Origin: an uncultured Sphingorhabdus sp.
GTDB lineage: Bacteria > Pseudomonadota > Alphaproteobacteria > Sphingomonadales > Sphingomonadaceae
Assembly (NCBI GenBank): GCA_937944295.1
Contig: CALDZL010000145.1
Span: forward strand, 1-34,165
Length of the DNA stretch: 34,165 nucleotides
Reading direction: 5' to 3'
How positions within the stretch are numbered: the first letter of the stretch is position 1; the number at the start of each line of letters is the position of its first letter. Of this stretch, positions 32,567-34,165 are shown in pieces. The notes under the pieces are model-generated. The model was not told the origin of the DNA, did not search any database, and saw nothing but the letters and a program-made list of their open reading frames with translations. The position numbers were made by a program, and so were the translations under genes.

Positions 32567-34165
32567 GCAGCCTTTTCGCTGGTCATTTTGGTGTAAAGTT
32601 CGAATAATTTTTCGAGGCGTTCGGTATCGTTTTTGAAGCGGCGGCCGATATAGATACGTTCCAGCACCTCATCATTGGCATCATGGGCGCGGCGCAGATC
32701 ATCAGGCATTTTTTCGGGATCATAAAGATCGGCGATGGTGGCGGGATAATGGGCTTCGCGGGCCAGCAGGATATTCTCGGCGCAGCGGGTTAGGTCGGCC
32801 TTATTCTGCTCGGTCAGCTTGGGTACAGGGAAGGTGTTCCAGCCTAGGGTGTTAGAATAGCGAAAATCAGTTTTCAGTTTGCCGCACACGGTAGCGATCC
32901 AAACCAGATGGATGCGCGAGGCGATCAGCGCCATATTCCAGAGCGGTGCATCATAGAGGGCAAACGCTGCATCCTGCATAATCGCGTCTCCATTCAACAA
33001 ACCGATAGGCAAGTAAGGTCTATTCTCAGAGCTGACACGGGGAACAGCCATTACCCACTTTTCTGCCGTGACTTGATCACGAAACCGATAAGGTGTTGCA
33101 GCCAACTTCTGAGCCGCTTGGTCTCGCGTTGCGGCCCGTCGCGCCTTTTCAACCTCATTTATTCTAACTGCTATCGGGTCTATAGCCCTCGCCTTTTCAA
33201 TATCTTCAGCTTCGATCCAAAGACACGCTCGTGGCGTTGCTGAGATAAATTCTCTTGAGCCAAATAACGGACGAACAAACTTCGCGGCTTCGGGATAGGT
33301 TTCTACCAATTCCCGGCCTTCTTGATGTGAAAAAATAAGGGCTGCGCCATAATAGGGATGATTACCAAACTGCATAACTGCACGATCATCAATTGGCTTC
33401 GAGCGTTTCAATAATTCAACATTCGGAGCAGCAACCAGATAGGCGTTGATGTTGTCTACCTCTTTTGAAACCGCTCCACCTTCGTCAGCTAGCGAAAAAA
33501 GCTTTCGAGCTGTTCCAAGCTGGTTGGAAACTGATATAATCGCAACGGTCACACCGGCATTATGACTAGCGAGGTTTGCCCATTTGAAACTGGTATGAGC
33601 AAAAGCGATCTTGTGCCCTGTTTCGAATATTAACGGCCAGAGAATTGGCACTTGCTGGCCTTGGCAAATGCTATTGGTAGACACAAATGCGGATACTGTT
33701 GGTGTATGAAATCCATAGTCAGCGGCTTTAACAAACCATCCCGCAACATAATCGAGGGATTTCCAGCCCTTGATACGTCCGTCAAAAACTCGTCCGAGAT
33801 CGTCCTTTTGCGCTTTAGATTGCCATTTCGATCCCAAATATGGGGGATTCCCGCAAATATAGGTTTCGCCGCCCTCATTATCAAAATCAATCTCGCTCTG
33901 GTCGAGCGGTGTTTCAAACAAATCATCGCCCGTCACTTTGACGCCTGATCCTGTGGGCGGGCAGATATTGAGCCAATCGAGGCGCAGCGCATTGCCGCAG
34001 GTGATCCAATTTTCGCTATCCAGCGGCAAGAAATTGGCTAAGGCTTCTTGTTGTCCGCGATAGGTCACATCGCATTGATACTCCGCAATGATAAGCGCAA
34101 GCCTTGCAATCTCGGCGGGAAAATCGCGCAATTCTATCCCGCGAAAATTGGTCAGGGGCATATCC
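32563..34165 (-). CDS. Class I SAM-dependent DNA methyltransferase (MmeI-like), C-terminal part
   Basis: N6-adenine DNA methyltransferase; the frame stays open to the window edge, so the ATG at 34161 is probably internal and the N-terminal half, including the SAM-binding DPAxGSGxF motif, lies outside. The visible part starts with FRGIELRDFPAEIARLALII and has the catalytic NPPY motif in ICGNPPYLGSKWQ. WKSLDYVAGWFVKAADYG, FVSTNSICQGQQVPILWPLI and FRYSNTLGWNTFPVP are family blocks of MmeI-type methyltransferases with target-recognition and C-terminal helical regions. Unlike MmeI, nuclease function may be supplied by separate genes here. It heads the visible part of the operon, protecting host DNA if the system restricts. 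Confidence 0.92.
   Translation of the reverse strand, partial: DMPLTNFRGIELRDFPAEIARLALIIAEYQCDVTYRGQQEALANFLPLDSENWITCGNALRLDWLNICPPTGSGVKVTGDDLFETPLDQSEIDFDNEGGETYICGNPPYLGSKWQSKAQKDDLGRVFDGRIKGWKSLDYVAGWFVKAADYGFHTPTVSAFVSTNSICQGQQVPILWPLIFETGHKIAFAHTSFKWANLASHNAGVTVAIISVSNQLGTARKLFSLADEGGAVSKEVDNINAYLVAAPNVELLKRSKPIDDRAVMQFGNHPYYGAALIFSHQEGRELVETYPEAAKFVRPLFGSREFISATPRACLWIEAEDIEKARAIDPIAVRINEVEKARRAATRDQAAQKLAATPYRFRDQVTAEKWVMAVPRVSSENRPYLPIGLLNGDAIMQDAAFALYDAPLWNMALIASRIHLVWIATVCGKLKTDFRYSNTLGWNTFPVPKLTEQNKADLTRCAENILLAREAHYPATIADLYDPEKMPDDLRRAHDANDEVLERIYIGRRFKNDTERLEKLFELYTKMTSEKAA
32564..32634 (-). repeat. Direct repeat copy B: intact methyltransferase 3' end
   Basis: This is the functional copy, encoding the last residues of the methyltransferase (NDTERLEKLFELYTKMTSEK, then AA and stop). 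It pairs with copy A at 31868-31938, with the unknown membrane gene between them. Confidence 0.85.

Noticed and set aside
1-34165. tRNA, rRNA and CRISPR arrays
   Set aside because: I looked for cloverleaf-type T-arm sequences and regularly spaced repeats and saw none; a tRNAscan or CRISPR finder run would settle it.

Overview
The window looks like chromosomal DNA of an alphaproteobacterium, most likely a Sphingomonadales member with an AT-leaning genome. The support is gene content: an Rrf2-led suf operon (sufR-B-C-D-S-T-A), a leuS-lptE-holA block behind a DUF3576 lipoprotein, a secreted two-lobed clan-AA aspartyl protease, a sphingomonad-type ThiE-like protein, and a GTCATGCTGAA-type palindromic repeat of the kind common in sphingomonads. 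The organism call is inference; no rRNA or other species marker is present.

Left part (1-10.5 kb). The 3' end of a class II aldolase/adducin-like gene is followed by a Fur-type operator pair and a TonB-dependent siderophore receptor that ends at a good intrinsic terminator. Then come alanine dehydrogenase divergent from an Lrp/AsnC regulator, a retropepsin-like secreted protease, a coupled pair of tRNA uridine hydroxylase TrhO and a GST-like protein, a CPA1-type cation/proton antiporter with a C-terminal Rossmann domain, PLP homeostasis protein YggS, and a divergent ThiE-like protein.

Middle (10.5-19.5 kb). Housekeeping envelope and translation genes: an exported protein with two FTP-box repeats, DUF3576 lipoprotein, leuS, lptE, holA, a DUF4402-like secreted protein, msrB and a class A penicillin-binding protein.

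SUF operon (19.6-26.7 kb). Ten genes on the + strand for Fe-S cluster assembly, mostly joined by 4-nt ATGA overlaps. The exception is the sufB-sufC gap, which holds a palindromic repeat element and a small secreted protein. A TTG-started lipoprotein and a GNAT acetyltransferase also sit inside the operon.

Right part (26.7-34.2 kb). An accessory module begins behind two decayed insertion sequences (an IS5-type transposase remnant and an IS200/IS605 TnpA remnant). It is a minus-strand operon. In transcription order it encodes an MmeI-like N6-adenine DNA methyltransferase (cut by the window edge), a membrane-anchored protein of unknown family, a protein with a possible PUA/EVE-like domain joined to a GIY-YIG-like nuclease domain, a DEAD/DEAH helicase, and a second GIY-YIG (T5orf172/MUG113-type) nuclease. 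I read it as a restriction-modification-like defence system. The unknown gene is flanked by a roughly 71-bp, roughly 79% identical direct repeat that is a second, decayed copy of the methyltransferase 3' end, which marks that gene as a later insertion. This operon is the best candidate for an undescribed system in the window.
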